A DNA stretch of 64,000 bases. Source: an uncultured Flavobacteriales bacterium (GTDB lineage Bacteria > Bacteroidota > Bacteroidia > Flavobacteriales > BACL11). The stretch is from contig CAJXYM010000001.1 in the NCBI GenBank assembly GCA_913063045.1, forward strand, positions 1 through 64,000, written 5' to 3'. The position numbers and the translations under genes were made by a program. Below the pieces are notes generated by a model that saw nothing but the letters and a program-made list of their open reading frames with translations, did not search any database and was not told where the DNA came from. Of the stretch, positions 53,211 to 61,823 are shown piece after piece (within the stretch, counting starts at the first letter, position 1; each line of letters begins with the position of its first letter).

Positions 53211-53831
53211 ATGAATCATGATATTTTCTTTATTATAATCACTGTATCATTTTTATTAATTGGTATTTTAAAGGCTTTTTATTGGAACTATGGAAAGCTA
53301 TTAGTTCTTGGCTCTTTACAATATAGATATGCCAGTCAGTATCTTAGACTTGAAAATGCACTTACTCAACGAGTTAATGGTATAACGTTTATAATAATGA
53401 TTGTAAATCTATCACTACTAATTGTTTTACAAAATGATATTTATAGTGTTACAGATTTTTTAAATGTATCTTTTAGTGTTTTAATATATTTTTTTTTAAA
53501 GTATTTATTGATTCTTTTTTTAGGAAATATTTTTTTGAAAAAAGAAATAGCAAGACTTACAATATTCTTTTCATATATTTCTGACAGGTCACTATCAATT
53601 GTGATTTTCCCATTTTTAGTTTTAGCTTACTTTATTTCGTTTGATATTAATCATCATATTATTTACTTGATATTATTTATTTCAGCTCTTTTTCTTTTCT
53701 TTAAGATTTATTCGCTTTTTAAAATTGGAACTAATTCATTTGGATTATTTCCGTTGTATATATTTTTGTATCTTTGCATTCTAGAAATTTTCCCTTTTGT
53801 ACTTGTTACAAAAGGTTTTTTTTACGATTAA
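53211..53831 (+). CDS. DUF4271 family integral membrane protein
   Basis: A 206-residue inner-membrane protein with about six hydrophobic helices (approximately 5-22, 62-82, 88-115, 125-145, 148-165 and 180-200). The signature between TM1 and TM2, LGSLQYRYASQYLRLENALTQR, identifies DUF4271. Function unknown. It is followed after 16 bp by hemD; this gene pair is common in Bacteroidota. It probably shares the promoter at 53179 with hemD, rnpA and yidD, since gaps are small (16, 20 and overlap). Confidence 0.82.
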   Translation: MNHDIFFIIITVSFLLIGILKAFYWNYGKLLVLGSLQYRYASQYLRLENALTQRVNGITFIIMIVNLSLLIVLQNDIYSVTDFLNVSFSVLIYFFLKYLLILFLGNIFLKKEIARLTIFFSYISDRSLSIVIFPFLVLAYFISFDINHHIIYLILFISALFLFFKIYSLFKIGTNSFGLFPLYIFLYLCILEIFPFVLVTKGFFYD

Positions 53832-53847
53832 TCTTAAATAATTCTAA

Positions 53848-54606
53848 ATGACACAGAATAAAGTTAAGTCTATTTTAATTTCACAGCCTAAGCCAGAGGG
53901 GAAGTCTCCTTATGACTTAATTGCAAAAAAATTCAATTTAAAGATCGACTATAGACCTTTTATTCATGTTGAAGAAATAACTACTTTAGAATTTAGAGAG
54001 CAAAGAATAAGTATATTGAATCATGACTCTGTAATATTTACTAGTAAAAATGCTATGGATCATTATTTTGGTATGTGTGAAAAGTTAAGAATTAAAGTTC
54101 CTGAGACATTAAAATATTTTTGTGTTTCAGAAGCAATTGCACATTATTTACAGAATTTTATTACTTATAGAAAAAGAAAAATATTTACTGGAGAACAAAG
54201 CCTTGCCAGTTTAGTGCCTATTATGCAAAAACATGAAGGAAGTAAATTTATTTTTCCATGTTCAGATGTCTTAAAAAATAGACCTAATAAATCTCTTGAT
54301 GAAAGTGGTTTGGATTACACTAAAGCTCAAATGTATAAGGTGGCCTGTTCTGATTTATCTGATTTAAAAGATGTAAAGTATGATATTCTTGTTTTCTTTA
54401 GTCCAACAGGTGTGAAATCACTTATTGAGAATTTTCCAAAATTTGTTCAAAATGAGACAAGATTAGCTGTTTTTGGACCAACTACTGTCCAGTCTGCTGA
54501 AGACTTTAAATTAAGAATAGATATAAAAGTTCCTAGTCCTAAAGCTCCATCAATGTCAATGGCATTAGAGCAATATATTAAAATAGCTAATAAGAGAAAA
54601 AGATAA
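53848..54606 (+). CDS. hemD: Uroporphyrinogen-III synthase
   Basis: A 252-residue enzyme that cyclises hydroxymethylbilane to uroporphyrinogen III in haem, sirohaem and cobalamin synthesis. HemD is poorly conserved; here the family is indicated by several segments. These are ILISQPKPEGKSPYDLIAKK at the N-terminus, DSVIFTSKNAMDHYF (about 64-78), KFIFPCSDVLKNRP (about 131-144), KYDILVFFSPTGVKSLIENF (about 180) and AVFGPTTVQSAEDF (about 212). It lies between DUF4271 and rnpA. Other haem genes are not in the window. Confidence is high from motif order and context rather than catalytic residues. Confidence 0.9.
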   Translation: MTQNKVKSILISQPKPEGKSPYDLIAKKFNLKIDYRPFIHVEEITTLEFREQRISILNHDSVIFTSKNAMDHYFGMCEKLRIKVPETLKYFCVSEAIAHYLQNFITYRKRKIFTGEQSLASLVPIMQKHEGSKFIFPCSDVLKNRPNKSLDESGLDYTKAQMYKVACSDLSDLKDVKYDILVFFSPTGVKSLIENFPKFVQNETRLAVFGPTTVQSAEDFKLRIDIKVPSPKAPSMSMALEQYIKIANKRKR

Positions 54607-54626
54607 TTTTTTTAAATAAATTCTTT

Positions 54627-54998
54627 ATGCACAAGTTTATAAAAGCAGAGAAGTTATGTAATAAAGTTGACTCAGATATTCTTTTTTCCAATGGAAAAAG
54701 CTTCTTTTTAGAACCATTTAGAATTGTTTTTTTAAAGAAGGATTTTGATACTAATCATTTTTCACGCATTCAAATTGTTGTGCCTAAAAGGAATATTTCA
54801 AAAGCAGTAGATAGAAATAAAATCAAAAGATTTATTAGAGAGGCATACCGAAAAAATAAGAAAAGTTTAATTGATAACCTTGAATTTCATAAAACTGTAA
54901 TTGATTTTTCTTTGATATATCAGATAGATGAGATTAAATCCTTCTCTTTCATTGAAGAAAAAATAAAAGCTATCTTGTTAAGTTTAATGCTAAAATAA
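54627..54998 (+). CDS. rnpA: Ribonuclease P protein component
   Basis: A 123-residue basic protein subunit of RNase P, aiding the M1 RNA in 5' processing of tRNA precursors. The RNR signature appears as AVDRNKIKRFIREAYRKNK (about 67-85), preceded by the strand IQIVVPKRNISK. The stop overlaps the yidD start by 1 bp (TAATG). In many phyla rnpA follows rpmH; here, as is usual in Bacteroidota, it is next to hemD instead. The RNA subunit (rnpB) was not seen in the window. Confidence 0.93.
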   Translation: MHKFIKAEKLCNKVDSDILFSNGKSFFLEPFRIVFLKKDFDTNHFSRIQIVVPKRNISKAVDRNKIKRFIREAYRKNKKSLIDNLEFHKTVIDFSLIYQIDEIKSFSFIEEKIKAILLSLMLK

Positions 54999-55219
54999 TG
55001 AAGAAGATATTTTCCTCCTTTTTTTTGTTGATTATTTTTATTTATCAAAAAACAATATCTCCAATAATTCCTGCTCGTTGTCGTTATACCCCAACTTGTT
55101 CAGAATATTCTCGTCAGTGTTTTAAAAAATTTAATATCTTCGAGGCTATTAAATTGTCTATAAAAAGAATATTAAAATGTCACCCTTGGGGAGGCAGTGG
55201 ATTTGACCCTATACCTTAG
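54998..55219 (+). CDS. yidD: Membrane protein insertion efficiency factor YidD
   Basis: A 73-residue small protein assisting YidC-dependent insertion of inner-membrane proteins. It has a hydrophobic/amphipathic N-terminal helix (about 5-17). The strongly conserved core runs through SPIIPARCRYTPTCSEYSRQC, with the typical cysteine pattern, and ends KCHPWGGSGFDPIP. It overlaps rnpA by 1 bp, the classical rnpA-yidD arrangement, and is followed 6 bp later by the S41 peptidase gene. YidC itself is not present here. Confidence 0.96.
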   Translation: MKKIFSSFFLLIIFIYQKTISPIIPARCRYTPTCSEYSRQCFKKFNIFEAIKLSIKRILKCHPWGGSGFDPIP

Positions 55220-55225
55220 AAAACT

Positions 55226-56860
55226 ATGCTTAAGAAAAATAAAAATTTTATAATTATTTGCATTCTATCTGCTTCATTATATGGATTTGCAGATAGTTAT
55301 TTTGAAATATCTAAAAATCTAGATGTTTTTACAACACTTTATAGAGAATTAAATAATTATTACGTTGATGAGACTGACCCAGGAAAGCTAATGAAAACTG
55401 GAATTGACGCTATGCTTAAATCACTTGATCCATACACAACATATATTCCAGAATCAGAGATTGAAGATTTTCGATTTATGACAACTGGTCAGTACGGCGG
55501 AATAGGTGCGGTAATAACTCAGCGAGAAAGCTATGTTTATATTAGCGAACCATATGAGGGTTTTCCTGCTCAGAAAGCTGGTTTACAAGCTGGGGATAAA
55601 ATTTTAAAAATTGATGGAGAGAGCGCAAAAGATAAAACTACTGAGGACGTCAGCAAAGCATTAAAAGGAGAGCCTAATACAGAAGTTGAGCTTTTAATTG
55701 AGAGATTAAATTCAAAACAATTTAGTGTTGTTTTTAAAAGGGAAAAGATATCAGTGAAAAGCGTTCCATATTATTCTTTTATTAAAGATAATATAGCATA
55801 TGTTAAGCTTAGAAGTTTTACAAGAAATTGTACCAAGGATATTAAAGACGCTCTTGTTGAAATGAAAAAAGAAAAAGATTTAGATGGGATTATATTAGAC
55901 TTAAGAAGTAATCCAGGCGGGCTTTTAAATGAAGCAGTTTCAATTGTTAATCTTTTTGTTGATCAGGGTGAGGAGGTGGTTAGTACAAAAGGTAAAATTA
56001 AATCATGGGACAAGCAATATATTGCAAATAATACTCCTTTTGACACTAAAACACCAATAGCTGTATTAATCAATCAAAGTTCGGCATCTGCGTCTGAAAT
56101 AGTATCTGGAGCTATTCAAGATTTAGACAGAGGAGTCGTTATAGGGCGGAGGAGTTATGGTAAAGGTTTAGTTCAGCAGACAAAGAAATTAAGCTATAAC
56201 GCTCAATTAAAGTTAACAGTGGCTAAGTATTATATACCAAGCGGAAGGTGTATACAGGCGTTAGATTACAGCAATAGAAATGATGATGGCAGTGTAGGTA
56301 AAGTTCCTGATTCTTTGATGACTCCTTTTAAAACTAGAAACGGAAGAACTGTGTATGATGGAGGTGGAATTAAACCAGATATTTTAGTAGAGCAGGAGGA
56401 TATTAGTAAAATATTAATTGCCTTATTAAGAGAAAGATTATTTTTTGATTATGCAACAGAATATAAGTCACTTAATGCTGATTTAGACAGTAATTTTATT
56501 ATGGATGATAGTGGTTTTTTGAAGTTTGAAGCTTTTTTGCAAGACAAAGAATTTGAATATAAAACTGATACAGAGAAAATATTGGAAAAGTTGAAGAAAA
56601 AATCTAAAGAAGAAGAGTATTTTACCTTTTTAAGTGATGATTTAAATAATATTTCAAGCCAATTGTCTTTAGAAAAAAAAGATGATTTAAAAAGAAGTAA
56701 ATCAGATATTCAGGAAATTTTAAGCGGAGAAATCTCTAGTAGATATTATTATCAAGAAGGAAGAATAAGAAGTTCTATTAATTATGATCTTGAAATAAAT
56801 AAAGCACTTGAAATATTACAAAGTCCCTCTAGATACGATTCAATCTTAAAGGCTCTTTAG
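55226..56860 (+). CDS. S41 family C-terminal processing peptidase (CtpA-like)
   Basis: A 544-residue exported serine protease: N-terminal hydrophobic segment (about 7-22), a PDZ domain (about 85-165, AGLQAGDKILKIDGESAKDKTTEDV) and the S41 catalytic fold. The Ser-Lys dyad is visible as Ser in NQSSASASEI (283-292) and K313 in RRSYGKGLVQ. It trims C-termini of periplasmic or outer-membrane proteins. A lysine/glutamate-rich region follows the protease core (about 430-544). It follows yidD by 6 bp. The stop overlaps that of the convergent alr gene by 4 bp. Confidence 0.93.
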   Translation: MLKKNKNFIIICILSASLYGFADSYFEISKNLDVFTTLYRELNNYYVDETDPGKLMKTGIDAMLKSLDPYTTYIPESEIEDFRFMTTGQYGGIGAVITQRESYVYISEPYEGFPAQKAGLQAGDKILKIDGESAKDKTTEDVSKALKGEPNTEVELLIERLNSKQFSVVFKREKISVKSVPYYSFIKDNIAYVKLRSFTRNCTKDIKDALVEMKKEKDLDGIILDLRSNPGGLLNEAVSIVNLFVDQGEEVVSTKGKIKSWDKQYIANNTPFDTKTPIAVLINQSSASASEIVSGAIQDLDRGVVIGRRSYGKGLVQQTKKLSYNAQLKLTVAKYYIPSGRCIQALDYSNRNDDGSVGKVPDSLMTPFKTRNGRTVYDGGGIKPDILVEQEDISKILIALLRERLFFDYATEYKSLNADLDSNFIMDDSGFLKFEAFLQDKEFEYKTDTEKILEKLKKKSKEEEYFTFLSDDLNNISSQLSLEKKDDLKRSKSDIQEILSGEISSRYYYQEGRIRSSINYDLEINKALEILQSPSRYDSILKAL

Positions 56861-57933
56861 ATATAGACTCTTTTTATACGTCTATTAATTTTTGAAATAA
56901 ACTCATAGGGAGTTGTTTCAATTTTTCTGCAAATTGTGGTAATTAAAATATTCTCTCCAAATATTTCAACATCTTCCCCCTCTTCAGCATTAGTGTTAGT
57001 TAAATTAATGGCACAAGAATCCATACTAATCTCTCCAATTATTTCACAAAAAGTATTATTAACATATAAATTACCTACTCCATTACCCAACCTTCTGTCT
57101 AACCCATCTGCATACCCAAAAGGAACTATTCCTATTCGTAAATTTTTATTTGCCTTAAATTTAAGCCCATATCCTACAAATTCATTTCTGCTTATATTTC
57201 TTACTTGAGTGATAATAGTTTTTAGCTTGCAAACCTGTTTTATTTCTTGATTATCTATAATTCCAAATAATCCTATACCTATTCTTACGGCGTTATACTG
57301 TTGATCAGCAAAGCGAATTATACCGTTTGTGTTTAGTATATGTTTATAGGTTGAAGCATCTAGTTTAGCATCAATTTTTTTACATATTTTAGAGAACTTA
57401 TCAAATTGTAATATCGAAAAATCATCATTATTTTCTTTGTCACTAGAAGCTAAGTGAGAACATATTGAAACAACATTTAATAAAGGGAATTCTTCAAGAG
57501 TTTGTATAATTAGATCTATATCTGAAAAAGAAAACCCAAATCTATTCATCCCTGTATTAAATTTTAAATGAATATTTAGTGGTTTTTTTAAATTGCCTAA
57601 TTTTTTTAATATTCTCAAATTATATATTGTAACTTCTAAATTATATTTTATTATTTCTGATGTTGATTTGACTCCAGGGTTTGCAACTATTATTACGCTT
57701 TTTATGCCATTTTTTCTTAAACTTATTCCTTCTTCAAAGTCTGCTACCCAAAATGCATCTACTTTTAAAAATTCTAATATTTTAGAGATATTTATATCTC
57801 CTAGGCCATATGCATAAGCTTTAACCACAGCGATAACTTTAGTCTTTTTGTCTAGTTTTTTTTTAAAAAATTCTAGATTTTTAGTTATTGACTTTTCTTT
57901 AACATAAAGAATAGTTTCATGTAAATTACTCAT
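56857..57933 (-). CDS. alr: Alanine racemase
   Basis: PLP-dependent enzyme of 358 residues interconverting L- and D-alanine for peptidoglycan. The PLP lysine is K38 in VIAVVKAYAYGLGD at the start of the TIM barrel. Further motifs are HLKFNTGMNRFGF (about 142-154), ICSHLASSD and NAVRIGIGLFG, and the C-terminal beta domain has VGYGLKFKAN with the second catalytic tyrosine, then VPFGYADGLDRRLGN and GEISMDSCAINLT. Length is normal. Its start overlaps the end of tdk by 8 bp, so tdk-alr form a two-gene unit. It is convergent with the S41 peptidase gene. Confidence 0.95.
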   Translation of the reverse strand: MSNLHETILYVKEKSITKNLEFFKKKLDKKTKVIAVVKAYAYGLGDINISKILEFLKVDAFWVADFEEGISLRKNGIKSVIIVANPGVKSTSEIIKYNLEVTIYNLRILKKLGNLKKPLNIHLKFNTGMNRFGFSFSDIDLIIQTLEEFPLLNVVSICSHLASSDKENNDDFSILQFDKFSKICKKIDAKLDASTYKHILNTNGIIRFADQQYNAVRIGIGLFGIIDNQEIKQVCKLKTIITQVRNISRNEFVGYGLKFKANKNLRIGIVPFGYADGLDRRLGNGVGNLYVNNTFCEIIGEISMDSCAINLTNTNAEEGEDVEIFGENILITTICRKIETTPYEFISKINRRIKRVYI

Positions 57934-58510
57934 TGATTTTTAGTCTAGTATTAAAACAATTCCTACAAAGTGCTAAATAATCGGACTTTTCTCCAATTTG
58001 AATAAGTTCCTTTTTTGCGCCTTTTCTGAAAGTGTGATTAGCTTCACACCCACAGTGATTGCACTGGGCATGCATTTTTAATACTTTTTCAGCTAAAGCC
58101 ATGATCTGAGGCATACATGAAAATGGTCTTCCTAGAAAGTCCATGTCTAGTCCAGCTACTATAACTATCTTACCCTTATTAGCCAATTCATTACAAACTT
58201 TTATAATTTCATGATCAAAGAATTGTATTTCGTCAATTCCAATAATATCACACCCTAAAGAAAGTTTTATTATTTCATTAGGATTTTTTACAGATTGAGA
58301 CTTGAATTTATTTTGATTGTGAGAAACAATATCTGTGTCATGATACCTAGAATCAACAGCAGGTTTAAAGCCAATGACTTTCTTTTTGTTTTTTTGCTCA
58401 ACTTTCAATCTACTAATAAGCTCTTCAGTTTTTCCAGAAAACATAGACCCACATATAACCTCAATATGTCCTGTAGGAATTGAAATATTGTTTTCAGCTG
58501 TTCCAGTCAT
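57926..58510 (-). CDS. tdk: Thymidine kinase
   Basis: Type II thymidine kinase of 194 residues phosphorylating thymidine with ATP for dTMP salvage. The P-loop GSMFSGKT is at 21-28, the Walker B-like DIIGIDEIQFF follows at about 77-87, and lasso-domain zinc cysteines are CNHCG and CRNC. The start chosen is ATG 58508-58510. The frame is open to a TTG at 58543, but that codon overlaps a good -7 element (58541-58548), so a transcript from this promoter could not contain it. The ATG also gives the expected short N-terminus. It overlaps alr by 8 bp. Confidence 0.94.
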   Translation of the reverse strand: MTGTAENNISIPTGHIEVICGSMFSGKTEELISRLKVEQKNKKKVIGFKPAVDSRYHDTDIVSHNQNKFKSQSVKNPNEIIKLSLGCDIIGIDEIQFFDHEIIKVCNELANKGKIVIVAGLDMDFLGRPFSCMPQIMALAEKVLKMHAQCNHCGCEANHTFRKGAKKELIQIGEKSDYLALCRNCFNTRLKINE

Positions 58511-58540
58511 AATTCTTTTATCTTTAGTTATGTTTGCTAA

Positions 58541-58548
58541 CAAAAGTA
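58541..58548 (-). promoter_or_regulatory. -7 promoter element of tdk-alr
   Basis: Minus-strand TACTTTTG (TAnnTTTG), 30 bp before the chosen tdk ATG. It excludes the upstream TTG as a start if used. The opposite strand carries a weaker TATATTTT (58562-58569) just before the DUF2279 ATG. Confidence 0.48.
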
Positions 58549-58570
58549 TAAAAAGGCATACTATATTTTT

Positions 58571-59458
58571 ATGATTATAAGATTTTTATTAACTACGGCA
58601 ACTTTACTTTTTCTCAACAGCTCCTATCTCTATTCCCAAATTGACACATTAGGAGTTAATAATTCTAGAGTTTTACTAGTAGGAAGTAGCCTGGCTTTAA
58701 GTTTAGGAGCCTCATATGCTTATGTAGAAAATGCTTGGTGGAAAGATATTTCTTCAGAATTTCATTTTGACCCTGGAAATGATTTAGTTTATGCTTTAAA
58801 TGTTGATAAGGCCGCACATTTTTTAGGAGGAGTTTATGCTTCAGATTTATTTTCACAATCTTTTTTATGGACCGGTATGAAAAGAAAAAAAGCTTTATGG
58901 TATGGTGCATTATTTGGCTCATCTATCCAGCTTGCTATAGAAATGAAAGATGCATATGCTCCATACTGGGGTTTTAGTAAATATGATTTAGGATTAGGTT
59001 CTTTGGGTTCGTTTTGGCCGGTTATGCAGTCTTATTCTAAAGATCTTAGTGCTTTAAACTTTAAGTTTTCATACTTTAAACATTCAAATATATACTGGGA
59101 CCTTGAGGCTCAGAGAGACAAAAACCCATCTCGTTTTGCGTGGTATGATGATTATCCAAATCAGACATATTGGATATCTGCAGATTTAAACTATTTCTTA
59201 AAAACTAAACAAATTCCCGACTGGCTGAATATTGCTGTTGGTTTTGGATTAGATAATACTCAATACTTAGATAACTCAACAAAAATGGGAGGGAATAATG
59301 AATATTATATTGCTTTAGATTATAATATTTTTAAATTATTAAAAAATTGGCAAACTCCCCTATCAAGAAAAGTAAAATATTTTTTAAAATATTTTAAATT
59401 ACCAGCCCCAACGATAAGAGTTTCTCCAAAATTAAAATTCTATCCATTTTTTATTTAA
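58571..59458 (+). CDS. DUF2279 family exported protein
   Basis: A 295-residue protein with signal peptide (about 1-23, LNSSYLYSQ). The body carries the DUF2279 (YfiM-like) pattern: ENAWWKDISSEFHF (about 53-66), DKAAHFLGGVYASDLFS (about 77-93, with a conserved H-x2-GG-x-Y), FGSSIQLAIEMKDAYAPYWGFSKYD (about 117-141) and a final NTQYLDNS region. It is rich in aromatic residues and short hydrophobic stretches, and is probably outer-membrane or periplasmic. Function unknown. It is divergent from tdk with only 60 bp between their start codons, and 10 bp upstream of rsmI. Confidence 0.8.
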   Translation: MIIRFLLTTATLLFLNSSYLYSQIDTLGVNNSRVLLVGSSLALSLGASYAYVENAWWKDISSEFHFDPGNDLVYALNVDKAAHFLGGVYASDLFSQSFLWTGMKRKKALWYGALFGSSIQLAIEMKDAYAPYWGFSKYDLGLGSLGSFWPVMQSYSKDLSALNFKFSYFKHSNIYWDLEAQRDKNPSRFAWYDDYPNQTYWISADLNYFLKTKQIPDWLNIAVGFGLDNTQYLDNSTKMGGNNEYYIALDYNIFKLLKNWQTPLSRKVKYFLKYFKLPAPTIRVSPKLKFYPFFI

Positions 59459-59468
59459 CTTTATCTAA

Positions 59469-60143
59469 ATGTCTAAATTATATATTATACCAACCCCAAT
59501 TGGAAACCTAAAGGATATAACAATAAGAGCAGTTGACTTATTGTCTGAAGTAGATCTTATACTTGCTGAGGACACTAGGGTAAGTAAAAAATTATTAAAT
59601 CATTATGACATCGATACCCCGCTGTATTCTTTTCATCAATTTAATGAGCATAAAAAGCTTCCAAATATTATTAGTAAACTTAAAGCTAATCATAAACTAG
59701 CTTTAATCTCTGATGCTGGAACTCCAGGAATATCTGATCCGGGATTTTTAATTGTCAGAGAGTGTATTAGAAATAATATTCAAGTTGAGTGTTTGCCTGG
59801 CGCAACAGCTTTTGTTCCTGCACTTGTTAATTCTGGATTATCTATTGAAAGATTTGTATTTGAGGGCTTTTTGCCAGTAAAAAAAGGGAGATTAACCAGG
59901 CTAAATAGTTTAGAAAATGAAACAAGAAGTATTGTTTTTTATGAATCTCCTCATAGATTATTAAAAACATTAAAGCAGTTTTGTGATATTTTTGGTGAAA
60001 CAAGGCAAGTTTCTATCTCTAGAGAAATCTCAAAGATTTTTGAAGAGAATAAAAGAGGAAGTTTAAAAGAAATTCTAACCTTTTTTGAGGAAAAAAAACC
60101 AAGAGGTGAGTTTGTAATTATTTTATCTGGAAAAGAAAAGTGA
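59469..60143 (+). CDS. rsmI: 16S rRNA (cytidine-2'-O)-methyltransferase RsmI
   Basis: A 224-residue SAM-dependent tetrapyrrole-methylase-fold enzyme that 2'-O-methylates C1402 of 16S rRNA. Conserved segments are the N-terminal YIIPTPIGNLKDITIRA, ILAEDTRVSKKLL (about 32-44), LISDAGTPGISDPGFLIVREC (about 77-97), LPGATAFVPALVNSGL and a final GEFVIILSGKEK. The length is a little short of the E. coli enzyme but normal for Bacteroidota. The stop overlaps the GTG start of recJ by 3 bp (GTGA). Confidence 0.96.
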   Translation: MSKLYIIPTPIGNLKDITIRAVDLLSEVDLILAEDTRVSKKLLNHYDIDTPLYSFHQFNEHKKLPNIISKLKANHKLALISDAGTPGISDPGFLIVRECIRNNIQVECLPGATAFVPALVNSGLSIERFVFEGFLPVKKGRLTRLNSLENETRSIVFYESPHRLLKTLKQFCDIFGETRQVSISREISKIFEENKRGSLKEILTFFEEKKPRGEFVIILSGKEK

Positions 60144-61822
60144 TTAGTAAATGGAAAATATCAGAGCCAAATTTAATTAAATCTCGTAATCTTTCTGAGT
60201 CCTTAGAGGTCTCTTTAGACATAGCCAAACTTCTAATTCTTAGAAATATTGAAACTTTCTCTCAAGCTAAAAGCTTCTTTCGCCCACAGCTTAATAATAT
60301 GCATGATCCTTTTAAAATGAAAGGAATGCAAAAGGCAGTGGATCGAATTATCTTAGCTATTCAAAAAAAACAAAAAGTCTTAATTTATGGTGATTATGAT
60401 GTTGATGGAACTACTGCTGTCTCTCTAGTTTTTGAGTTTTTTAGAGATAAAATTTTAGATATTGATTATTATATTCCAGATAGATATACTGAGGGATATG
60501 GTGTTTCCATGGCTTCTATTGATTATGCTAAAAAAAACAATTATTCTTTGATAATTGCTCTTGATTGTGGTATTAGGGCTGTCGAGCAGGTTGATTATGC
60601 GCATAAAAAATATATTGATTTTATTATATGTGATCATCATAACCCAGGAGATCAACTGCCATTAGCAATAGCAATTCTGAATCCTAAACAAGCTGATTGC
60701 ACGTATCCATTTAAAGAGCTTTCAGGTTGTGGTGTAGGCTTTAAATTAGTTCAGGCTTACTGCATATCCCAAAATATTGATCTTGACAGTACAATACATC
60801 TTCTTGATTTATTAGCAATTTCTATTGCTGCAGATATTGTGCCAATTAATGGTGAGAATAGAACTTTAATGTTTTTTGGTTTAAAGCAATTAAATTCAAA
60901 ACCTCGCCCAGGCCTTTTAGCTTTAATAAATATTGCTGAGAAAAAAAATGAAATAAAAATATCAGATATTTTATTTGGAATAGCTCCTTTAATTAATGCT
61001 GCTGGTAGAATTATTCATGGAAAAAAAGCGGTTCAAGTTTTAATTGAAAAAAAAATCTCTCAAGCAAATATTTATGCTAAAGAAATTAAGGAAAATAATA
61101 ATACAAGAAAAGAACTCGATAAGTCTATTACAGAGGAGGCTATTAAGAAAATAGATAGTCAGAAGAAATCAACCGTATTATACTCCTCAAAATGGCATAA
61201 AGGAGTTGTGGGTATTGTAGCCTCTAGAGTAATAGAGAAATTCTATAAGCCGACAATAATTCTTGTAGAAAAAGATGGTATGCTGACAGGTTCAGCTCGA
61301 TCAGTGCATGACTTTGATATTTATCAAGCAATTAATGAATGTGCATATTTATGCGAAAAGTTTGGAGGTCATAAATATGCTGCAGGGCTATCAATTAAAA
61401 AAGAAAATATTGAAGCGTTTATTTTAAAATTTGAAGAAGTAGTTTCTAGAGATATCAAAGATGATCAGCTAAATATGAAGTTTAATATTGATCTAGAAAT
61501 ATCTTTAGCGCAAATAAATAATAAGTTTTTTAGGTTGATAAAACAGTTTGCCCCTTTTGGCCCGATTAATCCTAATCCAAAATTTATTTCAAAAAATGTA
61601 CATCTAAATAGCTGTAGAGCAATTGGTCAAGATAAGTCTCATTTAAAGTGTATTGCAAGTGATAATTTGGGTTTTCAAATTGAGGCTATTGGTTTTGGGT
61701 TAGCTACAAAGCTCCCTTTACTAAATAATTCTTTAACTGTAAGTATTTGTTACGGGATAACCGAAAATATCTGGAATGGAAAAACTACAAATCAAATTAT
61801 TATTTATGATATTAGAATATAA
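60140..61822 (+). CDS. recJ: Single-stranded-DNA-specific 5'-3' exonuclease RecJ
   Basis: DHH-family exonuclease of 560 residues used in RecF-pathway recombination and mismatch repair. The DHH motifs include YGDYDVDGTTA (about 83-93), ALDCGIRA, CDHHNPG (about 159-165) and the DHHA1 substrate-binding GGHKYAAGLS (about 412-421). An OB-fold domain ends the chain. The start is GTG at 60140, overlapping the rsmI stop; it matches the family N-terminus (KWKISEPN). It ends 1 bp before the convergent dnaG stop. recO in the same window belongs to the same repair pathway but is not linked. Confidence 0.95.
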   Translation: MISKWKISEPNLIKSRNLSESLEVSLDIAKLLILRNIETFSQAKSFFRPQLNNMHDPFKMKGMQKAVDRIILAIQKKQKVLIYGDYDVDGTTAVSLVFEFFRDKILDIDYYIPDRYTEGYGVSMASIDYAKKNNYSLIIALDCGIRAVEQVDYAHKKYIDFIICDHHNPGDQLPLAIAILNPKQADCTYPFKELSGCGVGFKLVQAYCISQNIDLDSTIHLLDLLAISIAADIVPINGENRTLMFFGLKQLNSKPRPGLLALINIAEKKNEIKISDILFGIAPLINAAGRIIHGKKAVQVLIEKKISQANIYAKEIKENNNTRKELDKSITEEAIKKIDSQKKSTVLYSSKWHKGVVGIVASRVIEKFYKPTIILVEKDGMLTGSARSVHDFDIYQAINECAYLCEKFGGHKYAAGLSIKKENIEAFILKFEEVVSRDIKDDQLNMKFNIDLEISLAQINNKFFRLIKQFAPFGPINPNPKFISKNVHLNSCRAIGQDKSHLKCIASDNLGFQIEAIGFGLATKLPLLNNSLTVSICYGITENIWNGKTTNQIIIYDIRI

Positions 61823-61823
61823 A

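Noticed and set aside
58511-58543. Extension of tdk to the TTG at 58543
   Set aside because: The TTG overlaps a good -7 promoter element, and the extra residues do not resemble thymidine kinase.
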